This document shows, one piece after another, positions 50,067 through 58,238 of a stretch of 64,000 bases of DNA (its first letter is position 1; every line of letters begins with the position of its first letter). Both the position numbers and the translations under genes were made by a program. Source of the stretch: Comamonas piscis (lineage in GTDB: Bacteria > Pseudomonadota > Gammaproteobacteria > Burkholderiales > Burkholderiaceae_C); assembly GCF_014109725.1 (NCBI RefSeq), contig NZ_CP058554.1, forward strand, positions 2,108,001 to 2,172,000. The letters run 5' to 3'. The notes under the pieces are model-generated. The model worked only from the letters and a program-made list of their open reading frames with translations. It had not been told where the DNA came from and ran no database searches.

Positions 50067-50855
50067 CTATTGCGCGACCCAGCCGCCGTCCATGTTCCAG
50101 GCCACGCCGCGCACATTGTTGGCAGCGGGCGAGCAGAAAAATACGGCCAATTCGCCCAGCTCCTCCGGCGTGGTGAACTGCATCGATGGCTCTTTCTCGC
50201 CCAGCAGCAGCTTTTTGGCTTCTTCATTGCTGACGCCCATTTGCGCTGCCTTGGCATCGACCTGCTTTTGCACCAGCGGGGTGAGCACCCAGCCGGGGCA
50301 GATCGCGTTGCAGGTAATGCCGCTGGCAGCGTTCTCCAGCGCCGTGACCTTGGTAAGGCCCACAATGCCATGCTTGGCCGCGACGTAAGCCGACTTGCCG
50401 GCCGAGCCGACGAGACCATGGACCGAAGCAATATTGATGATGCGGCCCCAGCCCGCCTTTTGCATGGGCGGCAGCGCGAGCCGGCTGGTATGGAAGGCAC
50501 TGGTCAGGTTGATGGCGATGATGGCGTCCCAGCGCTCGACCGGGAAATCCTGCACATTTGCCACATGCTGGATGCCGGCATTGTTGACGAGGATGTCGAC
50601 CTGTCCAAAGGTTTGCGTGGCATAGTCAAACATGGCTTCGATGTCGGCGGCCTTGCCCATGTCTGCGCCGTGGTAGCCGACCCGGGCGCCCGAGCCTGTG
50701 CTGCTGATGATGTCTTGTACCTCCTTGAGTGGACCTTCGGAATCCCCGAAGCCATTCAAGATGATGTTGGCACCCTGGCGCGCCAGTGCCTTTGCGATCC
50801 CCAGCCCGATGCCGCTCGTCGATCCGGTGACGAGCGCTGTTTTTGCTTTCAACAT
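50067..50855 (-). CDS. bdhA: 3-hydroxybutyrate dehydrogenase
   Basis: A 262-residue NAD-dependent short-chain dehydrogenase that interconverts 3-hydroxybutyrate and acetoacetate, a step in use of polyhydroxybutyrate. The cofactor site is TGSTSGIGLGIA, the structural motif is NNAG (VNNAGIQHV), and the catalytic Ser-Tyr-Lys lies in NIASVHGLVGSAGKSAYVAAKHG. The block VQKQVDAKAAQMGVSNEEAKKLLLGEKEPSMQFTTPEELG is specific to this enzyme group. It is divergent from an alpha/beta hydrolase gene. Confidence 0.93.
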   Translation of the reverse strand: MLKAKTALVTGSTSGIGLGIAKALARQGANIILNGFGDSEGPLKEVQDIISSTGSGARVGYHGADMGKAADIEAMFDYATQTFGQVDILVNNAGIQHVANVQDFPVERWDAIIAINLTSAFHTSRLALPPMQKAGWGRIINIASVHGLVGSAGKSAYVAAKHGIVGLTKVTALENAASGITCNAICPGWVLTPLVQKQVDAKAAQMGVSNEEAKKLLLGEKEPSMQFTTPEELGELAVFFCSPAANNVRGVAWNMDGGWVAQ

Positions 50856-50968
50856 CCAATATCTCCAGTTACTCGGTTAGTATTCATGCAAACGCATGCA
50901 TCCATCCTAAGGCAAACCCCAGCCAAGGTTTGCCTGGTAGCGCTGCGTTCTTCTATATAAGAGGGACC

Positions 50969-51904
50969 ATGTACCAAGATCCACGCTTGCAGTATGTCAC
51001 CTGTGCGGTGGCGGGGAATACGGACACAGGTCGCCAGGGTGCCACGCACCGCATGGCGTATTGGGAGTGGAACGATACGGGCGATCTTCACCATCCGCAC
51101 GTGATCGTCTGCGCCCATGGTCTGACCCGGCAAGGGCGTGATTTCGATGTGCTGGCGCGCCAGCTGGCCATGCAGGCCCGGGTGATCTGCCCGGACGTGG
51201 TGGGCCGCGGCTACAGCGATTGGCTGGAGGATCCCGCCGGCTACCAGGTGCCCTTGTATGTAGCCGATATGCTGGCCATGCTCCAGCAGGTGCACCAGAG
51301 CGCTCCCATTGGCAGGCTCGACTGGGTAGGCACCAGCATGGGCGGCCTGATTGGCATTGCGTTGGCGGGCGAGCCCAGCATTCAGCCGCTGATGCCGGCA
51401 GCCATCCGCCGCCTGGTTCTCAATGATGTCGGCCCGACTATTGAGGCCTCGGCACTGGCGCGGATTGGCAGCTATGTGGGCCAGCATATGCGCTATGGCT
51501 CCGAGCAAGAGGCGGTTGCAGCCATGGGGCAGCTGTCCAAGGGCTTTGGGCCGCACAGCGATGAAGACTGGCTGGCCTTGTCGCGCCCCATGTTGCGGCC
51601 GGAAGCAGGTGGCGCCGTTCGCCTGCATTACGACCCAGCCATTGCGCAACCCATGCTGGCGATGACGCCGGAGATGGCGACCGCTGGCGAGCAGCTGCTT
51701 TGGCGACTCTACGACCAGATCCAGGCCACCACCTTGGTGTTGCGAGGCGCAGAATCGGACTTGCTTTCAGAGAAGACGGCCCAATCTATGGGCGCATCCG
51801 GCCCACGTGCGCGGGTGGTGGAATTTGCAGGTGTGGGCCATGCCCCCACCTTGGTATCTTTTGATCAAACGGCTGCAGTGCTGGCTTTCTTGTGCGGTAC
51901 GTAG
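50969..51904 (+). CDS. Alpha/beta hydrolase
   Basis: A 311-residue serine hydrolase. The N-terminal strand and oxyanion region are VIVCAHGLTRQGRDFDVLA, the nucleophile elbow is GTSMGGLIG (Gly-x-Ser-x-Gly), and the late His is in FAGVGHAPTL; an Asp lies in RGAESDLLS. The start at 50969 has AGAGGGA just upstream. The substrate is unknown. It sits between a divergent hydroxybutyrate dehydrogenase gene and relA; an esterase acting on hydroxybutyrate oligomers is possible from context only. Confidence 0.88.
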   Translation: MYQDPRLQYVTCAVAGNTDTGRQGATHRMAYWEWNDTGDLHHPHVIVCAHGLTRQGRDFDVLARQLAMQARVICPDVVGRGYSDWLEDPAGYQVPLYVADMLAMLQQVHQSAPIGRLDWVGTSMGGLIGIALAGEPSIQPLMPAAIRRLVLNDVGPTIEASALARIGSYVGQHMRYGSEQEAVAAMGQLSKGFGPHSDEDWLALSRPMLRPEAGGAVRLHYDPAIAQPMLAMTPEMATAGEQLLWRLYDQIQATTLVLRGAESDLLSEKTAQSMGASGPRARVVEFAGVGHAPTLVSFDQTAAVLAFLCGT

Positions 51905-51940
51905 CGCACGTCCCCGTTGGGGCGTGATGGTGGTGACAAC

Positions 51941-54181
51941 ATGAAAAGTCTTACAGCAGTCGCTCAGCCCGCGCCCGGCGCGGAATTCCTTCCTGCAGAA
52001 CCCGTCTCGCCATTGGTAGCTGCTACTGCCAACGCCTTGCCCATGCAGGACAACGTACTGGCCCGGGCCCGTGCTTTTTCGGTGCCATTGATCGCCGAGG
52101 AGACCCTGGATACCGGCGAGAACGCGCTGGTCCATGCAGATGCGGTAGCGGCCATCCTCAAACACATTGGTGGCTCCGAGGCCATGCAGGCTGCGGCTTA
52201 TCTGGTGCACACCAGCGAACAGCTGAACAAGCCGCGCGAAGTCATTGGCAAAGCTTTTGGTGAGAGCTATGCGGTGCTGGCGGTAGAAACCGTGGCGCTG
52301 ATGAAGGTGCAGGCCCAGGCGCGCCAGGCCGATGCGGGCCATCTGGTGGACGACCCTGCGACGCAGACCGAGAATATCCGCAAGATGCTGCTGGCGTTCT
52401 CGCGCGATCTGCGTGTGGTGATGCTGCGCCTGACTTCGCGGCTGCAGACTTTGCGCTGGTATGCGGCGACCAAGGGCCCCGTATCGCCCGCCGTGGCGCG
52501 CGAGAGCCTGCAGGTGTTTGCGCCGCTGGCCAACCGCCTGGGTATCTGGCAGATCAAGTGGGAGCTGGAGGATCTGGCCTTTCGCTTTCTGGAGCCCGAC
52601 ACCTATAAGAAGATCGCCAAGCTGCTCGATGAGACGCGTGTAGAGCGTGAGCTGTATATGGTGAGCCTGCGCGAGCGGCTTGAATCGGAGCTGCGCGCCC
52701 ACAGCATCAGCGCGACGGTGGCCGGGCGCCCCAAGCATATCTACAGCATCATCAAGAAGATGCGCGGCAAGTCGCTGGGCTTTGACCAGCTCTTCGACAT
52801 TCGCGCGCTGCGCGTGGTGGTGCCCACGGTCAAGGACTGCTATGCGGCCCTGTCCTTTGTGCACGAGAGCTTTGCACCCGTCGAGTCCGAGTTTGACGAC
52901 TACATCGCCAAGCCCAAACCCAATGGCTACCAGTCGCTGCACACCGTGGTGCGCGATGAGCAGGGCCGGGCCATAGAGATCCAGATCCGCACCCAGGCCA
53001 TGCATGACCATGCCGAAAACGGCGTGGCTGCCCACTGGGCTTATAAAGAGGCAGGCACCAAGGGTTATGCGGGTGTATCCGCCACCAGCGACTACGACGC
53101 CAAGATTGCCGTGCTGCGCCAGCTGCTGGCCTGGCGCAAGGACATGGTCGGCCAGACCCAGGACAGCGGTCTGTTCGATGACCATATCTATGTATTGACG
53201 CCGAATGCGGCCGTGATCGAGCTGCCCCAGGGCGCGACGCCGGTGGACTTTGCCTATTCGGTCCACACCGATCTGGGCCACCGCTGCCGGGGTGCCAAGG
53301 TCGATGGGCAGATGGTGACGCTCAACACCGCGCTGCAAAACGGGCAGACGGTAGAGATTGTTTCCGTCAAGGAAGGCCGGCCATCGCGCGACTGGCTCAA
53401 TGCCGAGCTGGGCTACCTCGTCAGCTCGCGCGCCAAGGCCAAGGTGCGCGCCTGGTTCAATGCCCAGGTCATGCACGAGACGGTCAGCCGTGGCCGTGAA
53501 CTGGTGGAGAAACTGCTGCAACGTGAAGGCAAGACCTCCATCCGCCACGACGATCTGGCGGAGCTGTTGGGCTTCAAAACGGCAGAGGCGCTGTTTGAAG
53601 TGGTGGGCAAGGATGAGCTGTCGCTGCGCACCATCGAGAACATCCTGCGCCCGCCCGAGCCGCTGCAGCCCGATGACGAGTTCTTGCTGAGCCGCCCACG
53701 CAAGGCGACCGAGGGCTCTGGCAAGGGCGGCGTGCTGGTGGTGGGCGTTGACTCCTTGATGACCCAGCTGGCCAAGTGCTGCAAGCCCGCACCGCCCGAC
53801 CGCATCGGTGGCTTTGTCACACGCGGCAAGGGCGTGAGCGTGCACCGCCATGATTGCAGCAACTTCCGCGAGATGTGCGCCCGCAACCCGGAGCGCAGCA
53901 TTGATGTGGAATGGGGCCAACCGACCAGCGGCCAGCGATCCACGGAAGCTGTCTACCCCGTCGACGTGGCCGTGGAGGCGCACGACCGCCAAGGCCTGCT
54001 GCGGGATATCTCCGAGCTGTTTGCGCGGGACAAGACCAATGTCATTGGTGTGCAGACCCAGTCCGTCAAGGGAACTGCCTGGATGACCTTCACGGTGGAG
54101 GTCTCGGATTCCGGCAAGCTGGCCAAGGTGTTGGCCTCTGTGGCCACGGTTTCGGGCGTGCGCTCGGTGCGCCGCAAATAG
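51941..54181 (+). CDS. relA: GTP pyrophosphokinase RelA (hydrolase domain degenerate)
   Basis: A 746-residue (p)ppGpp synthetase (E. coli RelA 744) activated by stalled ribosomes. The N-terminal hydrolase-like domain lacks the His-Asp metal pair: it reads AAAYLVHTSEQLNKP where active enzymes have an HDxxED block. The synthetase domain has IKKMRGKSLGFDQLFDIRALRVVV and SEFDDYIAKPKPNGYQSLHT; the EFDD (ExDD) signature marks the synthetase-only type. TGS (ITVLTPNAAVIELPQGATPVDFAYSVHTDLGHRC-like) and C-terminal ACT domains follow. The start at 51941 gives the family length. A terminator follows, then tRNA-Val. Confidence 0.95.
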   Translation: MKSLTAVAQPAPGAEFLPAEPVSPLVAATANALPMQDNVLARARAFSVPLIAEETLDTGENALVHADAVAAILKHIGGSEAMQAAAYLVHTSEQLNKPREVIGKAFGESYAVLAVETVALMKVQAQARQADAGHLVDDPATQTENIRKMLLAFSRDLRVVMLRLTSRLQTLRWYAATKGPVSPAVARESLQVFAPLANRLGIWQIKWELEDLAFRFLEPDTYKKIAKLLDETRVERELYMVSLRERLESELRAHSISATVAGRPKHIYSIIKKMRGKSLGFDQLFDIRALRVVVPTVKDCYAALSFVHESFAPVESEFDDYIAKPKPNGYQSLHTVVRDEQGRAIEIQIRTQAMHDHAENGVAAHWAYKEAGTKGYAGVSATSDYDAKIAVLRQLLAWRKDMVGQTQDSGLFDDHIYVLTPNAAVIELPQGATPVDFAYSVHTDLGHRCRGAKVDGQMVTLNTALQNGQTVEIVSVKEGRPSRDWLNAELGYLVSSRAKAKVRAWFNAQVMHETVSRGRELVEKLLQREGKTSIRHDDLAELLGFKTAEALFEVVGKDELSLRTIENILRPPEPLQPDDEFLLSRPRKATEGSGKGGVLVVGVDSLMTQLAKCCKPAPPDRIGGFVTRGKGVSVHRHDCSNFREMCARNPERSIDVEWGQPTSGQRSTEAVYPVDVAVEAHDRQGLLRDISELFARDKTNVIGVQTQSVKGTAWMTFTVEVSDSGKLAKVLASVATVSGVRSVRRK

Positions 54182-54201
54182 GGCGCAAAAGCACTATTTT
54201 C

Positions 54202-54238
54202 AAAAAAAGGCCCAAGTTTCCATTCGGGCCGTTTTTTC
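54202..54238 (+). terminator. Intrinsic terminator of relA
   Basis: A stem GGCCC / GGGCC with a 12-nt loop, preceded by an A-run and followed by GTTTTTT. Confidence 0.75.
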
Positions 54239-54242
54239 TGGC

Positions 54243-54248
54243 TATAAT
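54243..54248 (+). promoter_or_regulatory. -10 element of the tRNA-Val promoter
   Basis: A consensus TATAAT lies 22 bp upstream of the tRNA 5' end. No good -35 hexamer is seen at the usual distance because the relA terminator occupies that space. Confidence 0.6.
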
Positions 54249-54264
54249 TTGAGTCTTCAACGAC

Positions 54265-54341
54265 AGGCGCGTAGCTCAGCTGGTTAGAGCACCACCTTGA
54301 CATGGTGGGGGTCGTTGGTTCGAGTCCAATCGCGCCTACCA
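54265..54341 (+). tRNA. tRNA-Val (anticodon GAC)
   Basis: A 77-nt tRNA with encoded CCA. The acceptor stem is AGGCGCG / CGCGCCT, the D-loop contains AGCTCAGCTGGTTAGAGC, the anticodon stem CCACC / GGTGG holds the loop TTGACAT with anticodon GAC, and the T-arm has GGTTCGAGTCC. It is a single gene with its own -10 box and a downstream terminator. Confidence 0.97.
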
Positions 54342-54390
54342 AATTTTCCCTCTGAAGAGAACCAGACTTCAGGATAACAGGGATTTGGTT

Positions 54391-54444
54391 AGAAACCTCA
54401 CAGAGGTTTCTATTTGAACAAACCGCCTTCTGGGCGGTTTTTTT
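54391..54444 (+). terminator. Two hairpins after tRNA-Val, the second an intrinsic terminator
   Basis: First hairpin: AGAAACCTC / GAGGTTTCT (about 54391-54411). Second: AACCGCC / GGGCGGTT with loop TTCT followed by seven T (54421-54444). Confidence 0.85.
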
Positions 54445-54457
54445 ATTTCTAGAATCT

Positions 54458-54626
54458 CTAGGGGCCCTCTGCAAAACTCCCTGCTGTGGCCTGAACGCGG
54501 TCTCGGGCGATCCGCTGCGTTGTCTTTCTTGTCAATAACTACGGCTATTGCCTGCAAAAGACGCCTTGCGTCTTATCCCGATCCGCGTCCATCCCGCTTG
54601 GCGAGGGTTTTGCGGAGGATCCCTAG
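54458..54626 (-). repeat. MITE-like element, copy 2 (downstream of tRNA-Val)
   Basis: A 169-bp element in inverse orientation to copies 1 and 3. The ends are CTAGGGGCCCTCTGCAAAAC and the complement of CTAGGGATCCTCCGCAAAAC. The central hairpin is present but imperfect (TAGTTATTG against CAATAGCC). It begins 14 bp after the tRNA terminator and lies before the convergent NylB-like gene. It fills most of the 325-bp gene-free stretch after the tRNA. Confidence 0.85.
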
Positions 54627-54666
54627 CGGAGTGCTTTGGGGTTTTCACTTGCCATTCTCTAGAGTG

Positions 54667-56007
54667 TTAACGCGGGAGTTTCATCAAATACTTCGCCAAT
54701 GCCTCGAACGCCGGCAATGATGTCGGATCATTCGCCGCATTGGCCGCAACCGGGTGCGAGCCATATCGGGCAATGACCATCTCCGCCTTGGGATCGATAT
54801 AGAGCGCCTGGCCATGCACGCCGCGTGCGGCAAAGGCGCCGTGGTCGTTATGCGTGATCCACCACATATTGCGGTAGCTCCAACCGGGCAAGAGGGTGTA
54901 GCCGGCGTTGGCGAAATCTGAGCGCTTGCCGCCTTGGCGGATGTCGGCGACCGCGGCAGCAGGGATGATTTGCTGGCCGTTGAAAAAGCCGTTGTTGCGG
55001 ACCATCTCGCCAAAGCGGGCCAGGTCTCGCAGGCCCGTGTTCAAGCCGCCGCCGGCGAACGGGGTGCCGGTCGAATCGACCGACATGTAGGCATCCTGCT
55101 CGGCACCCAGGCGGCTCCAGATGCGGTTGGACAAGAGCTGCGCAACGGACTGCCCGCTAACCCGCGCGATGACCCAGCCCAGCGCATCGGTATTGGCGGT
55201 TCGGTAGCCAAAGGCCTCGCCGTGCTGGCCCTGCGCTTGCACCGTTTGCATAAACTCGTAATAGCTGCGCGGGCCGCTGAAGTCTTTGGGTTTGGGCAGC
55301 GGATTGCCTGCTGCCGCGTGCGCCCAAACCTCTGCCTTGGGGTCGGCATAGTCTTCGCTGAACCGGATGCCTGTGGTCATGTCCATGAGCTGGCGCACCG
55401 TGGCGCTGCCAAAGGCCGATGCGGCGAGTTCGGGGACATAGCTTGCGACTGTGCGGTCTGGATCCAGTTTTCCTTCCGCGACCAGCATCGATGCCAAGGT
55501 GCCGATAAAGGACTTGGTGACCGACATGGCCGCATGCTGGCCATCGGGCTGAAGTGCGCCGGCATAGTGCTCGTAAACAATGCGGCCTTGGTGCAGCACG
55601 ACAATGCCGTCGGTGTAATTGGCGGCCAGCGAGTCACGCCAGCGCATGGTTTCCCCGGTATCCAGGCGCTTGAATTCCACACTGTCGATATCGTCGTGCA
55701 AGACCCTTGGCAAGGGTGCCGCGGGCTGGAGGCCTCGCGAGACATTCACGGTGGGCATCAGCTCGCGGAAGTGCGCAACACTCCAGCGCATGGCAGGAAA
55801 CTGGAAATACGAGCCGTCTTCAAAACGCAAAATGCGGTCTGCCGGTGGCGGAGATCCCACCATCCAGCCCAGTTTGACCGGATCGCTATCGGCGGCGTTG
55901 GGGTAGGGCGATGAGGATGGCGCTTGCGCTGCGACTGCGCTGACTGCGAGAAATAGCGCCGCGGCGACACATCCTGAGGAGCGATTCAACCATTGCGGTA
56001 CTGCCAT
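54667..56007 (-). CDS. Exported serine hydrolase, beta-lactamase class C / 6-aminohexanoate-dimer hydrolase (NylB)-like
   Basis: A 446-residue protein with a signal peptide (hydrophobic to about residue 27). The serine beta-lactamase-like fold has SVTK with Ser162 and Lys165, a Tyr in GYRTANTDALGW (Y268) and ARGVHGQALYIDP near the end. SEDYADPKAEVW (Tyr220) resembles the NylB-specific segment that binds the amide substrate. NylB itself is cytosolic and about 390 residues long, so this exported form may act on other amides or esters. The start at 56007 has GGAGG 5 nt upstream; an ATG four codons earlier overlaps that site. Confidence 0.85.
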   Translation of the reverse strand: MAVPQWLNRSSGCVAAALFLAVSAVAAQAPSSSPYPNAADSDPVKLGWMVGSPPPADRILRFEDGSYFQFPAMRWSVAHFRELMPTVNVSRGLQPAAPLPRVLHDDIDSVEFKRLDTGETMRWRDSLAANYTDGIVVLHQGRIVYEHYAGALQPDGQHAAMSVTKSFIGTLASMLVAEGKLDPDRTVASYVPELAASAFGSATVRQLMDMTTGIRFSEDYADPKAEVWAHAAAGNPLPKPKDFSGPRSYYEFMQTVQAQGQHGEAFGYRTANTDALGWVIARVSGQSVAQLLSNRIWSRLGAEQDAYMSVDSTGTPFAGGGLNTGLRDLARFGEMVRNNGFFNGQQIIPAAAVADIRQGGKRSDFANAGYTLLPGWSYRNMWWITHNDHGAFAARGVHGQALYIDPKAEMVIARYGSHPVAANAANDPTSLPAFEALAKYLMKLPR

Positions 56008-56305
56008 GTCTTCCTCCATGCATACGTTGTCATGCCAGTATCGTATAGAGTCGGGCCAGATTGCTTAAGCAGGTTGGGTAAACAGCGAGCTACCAAGTTG
56101 CTGCCACGTAAGCCCAATGAGAGGACGCAAGCGCTTGCGCCTTGAAATGCACAGGCTCTGCTGATAATCAGCCAATACCCAACGCGGCTCGGGCGGGCCG
56201 GTCTGTGCACGGCAGGCCGGCGCAGCAAGGGCCTTGTCCACCATGCTCAGCGCAAAAAACTGAGGACTTTTAGCCTCCACAAAGCGGACTCGCCAGGCCG
56301 CATAT

Positions 56306-56602
56306 TCAGCGTGCAGGCACCAAGCCCAATGCGGCCAGCGGCGCATCATGCATCCGCTTGGTGGGGCGCTGACCATCCTTGAGTTCGGCCAGATAGCACT
56401 GTCCGGGGAAGAACACGGCCTCGACCTCGCGCAGGGACTGCAGGCCAAAGCCTGCCAGTTTGAGCAAGCGCTCCGGGTAGGCGGCAACGACTTCTTCGAC
56501 GGTAGTGATGTTGTGGCGGGCCAGCGCGTTGAATGCGCGGTTGGAGAGTTTTCCTGCGAGCGGTGTAACGTGCGCAGCATGCGCATCGGTCAAGGGAGAC
56601 AT
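56306..56602 (-). CDS. Small protein with an RNA polymerase alpha C-terminal domain-like helix bundle
   Basis: A protein of about 98 residues. Residues 18-65 (LSNRAFNALARHNITTVEEVVAAYPERLLKLAGFGLQSLREVEAVF) match the pattern of the alpha-CTD: a helix with an R-A-x-N-x-L core, I-x-T-V/D-x-E, then a Lys-Leu turn and G-x-x-S-L-x-E-V. No alpha N-terminal domain or other domain is present. The start is uncertain: ATG 56602 or an in-frame ATG at 56656. A stand-alone domain of this kind could bind DNA, sigma or regulators, or could be a general HhH-type nucleic-acid fold. The function is unknown. Confidence 0.6.
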   Translation of the reverse strand: MSPLTDAHAAHVTPLAGKLSNRAFNALARHNITTVEEVVAAYPERLLKLAGFGLQSLREVEAVFFPGQCYLAELKDGQRPTKRMHDAPLAALGLVPAR

Positions 56603-56711
56603 CAGATAGAGACGGAGTTGTGTAGCAAGCTTCGATCCTAGCACCCGAGTCCTCATACAAGCTTACAACCCCAGGGTCGCCGTTCGATGCAGCGGATGCC
56701 GTTGCGGCATA

Positions 56712-56734
56712 GAAAAAGCCCTCGGAGAGGGCTT
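56712..56734 (-). terminator. Intrinsic terminator after the small hypothetical gene
   Basis: A stem AAGCCCTC / GAGGGCTT with a 3-nt loop, followed on the minus strand by TTTTTC. Confidence 0.82.
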
Positions 56735-56802
56735 GGGAAAAAGAGGGAGCGTGGTGGCGGGCCACCTGCCAACGGCCATGCGGTGTGCATGGGGGAGGAA
56801 CG

Positions 56803-57027
56803 CTAGGACGGGTTGAAAGGACTGACCGAGCTTGCCAAAGTCACAATCGATTTGGGCTTTTGGCCACGGTAGCTGAGTTCATTGCCTTTGTATTCTGGTC
56901 TTTCAATCCAGGTGATGCGGGAGTCGGGAACGCCATCGGGATAAGAAATTCGGTCCTTCTCATACCGGGCTTGAATCTCTTCCTGGCTCAATGCCTGAGT
57001 CGGAAGGGGTTTAGATGCATAAGTCAT
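56803..57027 (-). CDS. Small hypothetical protein
   Basis: A protein of about 74 residues (MTYASKPLPTQALSQEEIQ..., ending VSPFNPS). I do not recognise the family. It is polar, with several Tyr, Lys and Pro, no membrane segment and no signal peptide. Evidence that it is real: AAGGAG 9 nt before the ATG at 57027, a proper terminator 70 bp downstream, and codon use like its neighbours. It lies upstream of a divergently placed CsbD-type stress protein gene. Confidence 0.65.
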   Translation of the reverse strand: MTYASKPLPTQALSQEEIQARYEKDRISYPDGVPDSRITWIERPEYKGNELSYRGQKPKSIVTLASSVSPFNPS

Positions 57028-57305
57028 GGCTTTCAACTCCTTGAATATCGCTGGAATGCCGGTTCTATGCGAGGCCGCTCCTCGTCGCCACCGCTAGTAT
57101 GCGCTTTACGCGATGTACTGACCACTAAACGGCCATAGTAAATGCCTTGGTTTGTCGCGCGAGGGTTGAAAAGTGTGCTTGCGTTATGGGCTGTGGGAGA
57201 GCCCTTACGGCGATGCTGCTTGAGCGACTGCAACGCTCGGCAGGGGATGGGGTGAAACTAGAACCATAGCAACCGATTAACCCGCTAACCCTGAAGGAGC
57301 GATTG

Positions 57306-57515
57306 ATGAACGAAGACACGATCAAAGGCAACTGGAAGCAATTCAAAGGCAAGGTGCAGGAGCAATGGGGCAAGCTGACCAATGACGACCTCGATGTGGT
57401 CGACGGCAAGCGTGAGCAGCTCGTTGGCCGCATCCAGGAGCGCGAAGGCATTGCACAGGACGCCGCTGAAAAGCAGGTGAAAGACTGGGAAACCAAGAAC
57501 AACTACCGCTGGTAA
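57306..57515 (+). CDS. CsbD-family stress protein
   Basis: A 69-residue hydrophilic protein. It carries the family core MNEDTIKGNWKQFKGKVQEQWGKLTNDDLDVVDGKREQLVGRIQEREG with the typical K-x-K-G-x-x-x-x-x-W-G-K-L-T-D pattern and a C-terminal Trp. CsbD-like proteins are often induced in general stress; their mechanism is not known. The ATG at 57306 has AAGGAG a few bases upstream. A terminator follows. Confidence 0.9.
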   Translation: MNEDTIKGNWKQFKGKVQEQWGKLTNDDLDVVDGKREQLVGRIQEREGIAQDAAEKQVKDWETKNNYRW

Positions 57516-57522
57516 ATCATGT

Positions 57523-57555
57523 GGCCCCCTGGCGTTGTCAGGGAGGCCTTTTTTA
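57523..57555 (+). terminator. Intrinsic terminator of the CsbD gene
   Basis: A long stem GGCC...CCTG / CAGG...GGCC with small internal mismatch, followed by TTTTTT. Confidence 0.82.
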
Positions 57556-57620
57556 TTTCTGCGTGCAGGCGGCCATGGTGATATGGCCGCCTTGCTGCGT
57601 GATGCACCAGGGCATGTGCC

Positions 57621-58121
57621 ATGAATTCCTCTGATTCCGCATTTCAAATCATTGTCGACACCATTGCTGGCGAGCTGTCTGATCTGACCGATCTGGCACA
57701 GGCCACGCGCATTATCTTCAAGCTGCTGCTGGCGGCTTTGCTGGGGGGCATGCTGGGTTATGAAAGAGAGGCCAGTGGCAAAGCCGCAGGCCTGCGCACC
57801 CATATGCTGGTAGCCATGGGCGCCGCCACTTTTTTGGCCGTCGCGCAACTGATGGGTATGACTCCGATGGATTCAAGCCGCGTGATCCAGGGGCTGATTG
57901 CTGGGGTGGGTTTTCTGGGCGCTGGCGCCATTCTCAAACCTGCTAAAGAAAATACCGAGGACGTGAAGGGCTTGACCACCGCGGCCGGCATCTGGTTTAC
58001 CGCAGCCATTGGCATGGCTGTGGGAGCAGGGGAGGAAGCTGCCGCGATTCTCTGTACCCTGTTTGCGCTGTTTGTACTGTTGGTTTTGCCCAAGAACGCG
58101 GTACCGCGTAAAGGATCCTGA
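57621..58121 (+). CDS. MgtC/SapB-family membrane protein
   Basis: A 166-residue inner membrane protein. It has the SapB domain: KLLLAALLGGMLGYEREASGKAAGLRTHMLVAMGAATF, then VIQGLIAGVGFLGAGAILK and VKGLTTAAGIWFTAAIGMAVGAG. Four to five membrane helices are visible. It lacks the C-terminal cytosolic domain of true MgtC (about 230 residues), so it is the short SapB-like form with no assigned function. It starts 105 bp after the CsbD gene. Confidence 0.92.
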   Translation: MNSSDSAFQIIVDTIAGELSDLTDLAQATRIIFKLLLAALLGGMLGYEREASGKAAGLRTHMLVAMGAATFLAVAQLMGMTPMDSSRVIQGLIAGVGFLGAGAILKPAKENTEDVKGLTTAAGIWFTAAIGMAVGAGEEAAAILCTLFALFVLLVLPKNAVPRKGS

Positions 58122-58238
58122 AGCCGTTATGGGGCGGAGGAGGCGCTGTCGGAATTCACCTAGGCCGCTGCGTTGGACGGGCCTACGCAGCCCCGCTGCC
58201 ATCGGCGGTACAAAGAGGTTTTTATAAAGGAATCGTTT

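Noticed and set aside
51767..53992. A 741-codon open frame on the minus strand
   Set aside because: Antisense to relA and part of the alpha/beta hydrolase gene; no domain, composition of a shadow frame.
54370..54384. AGGATAACAGGGAT resembles a homing endonuclease (I-SceI) site
   Set aside because: It is only a partial match and no intron or homing endonuclease gene is present; chance similarity.
54265..54626. tRNA-Val as an attachment site for an integrated element
   Set aside because: No repeat of the tRNA 3' end is found downstream, and no phage-type integrase is in the window; xerD is the housekeeping recombinase.
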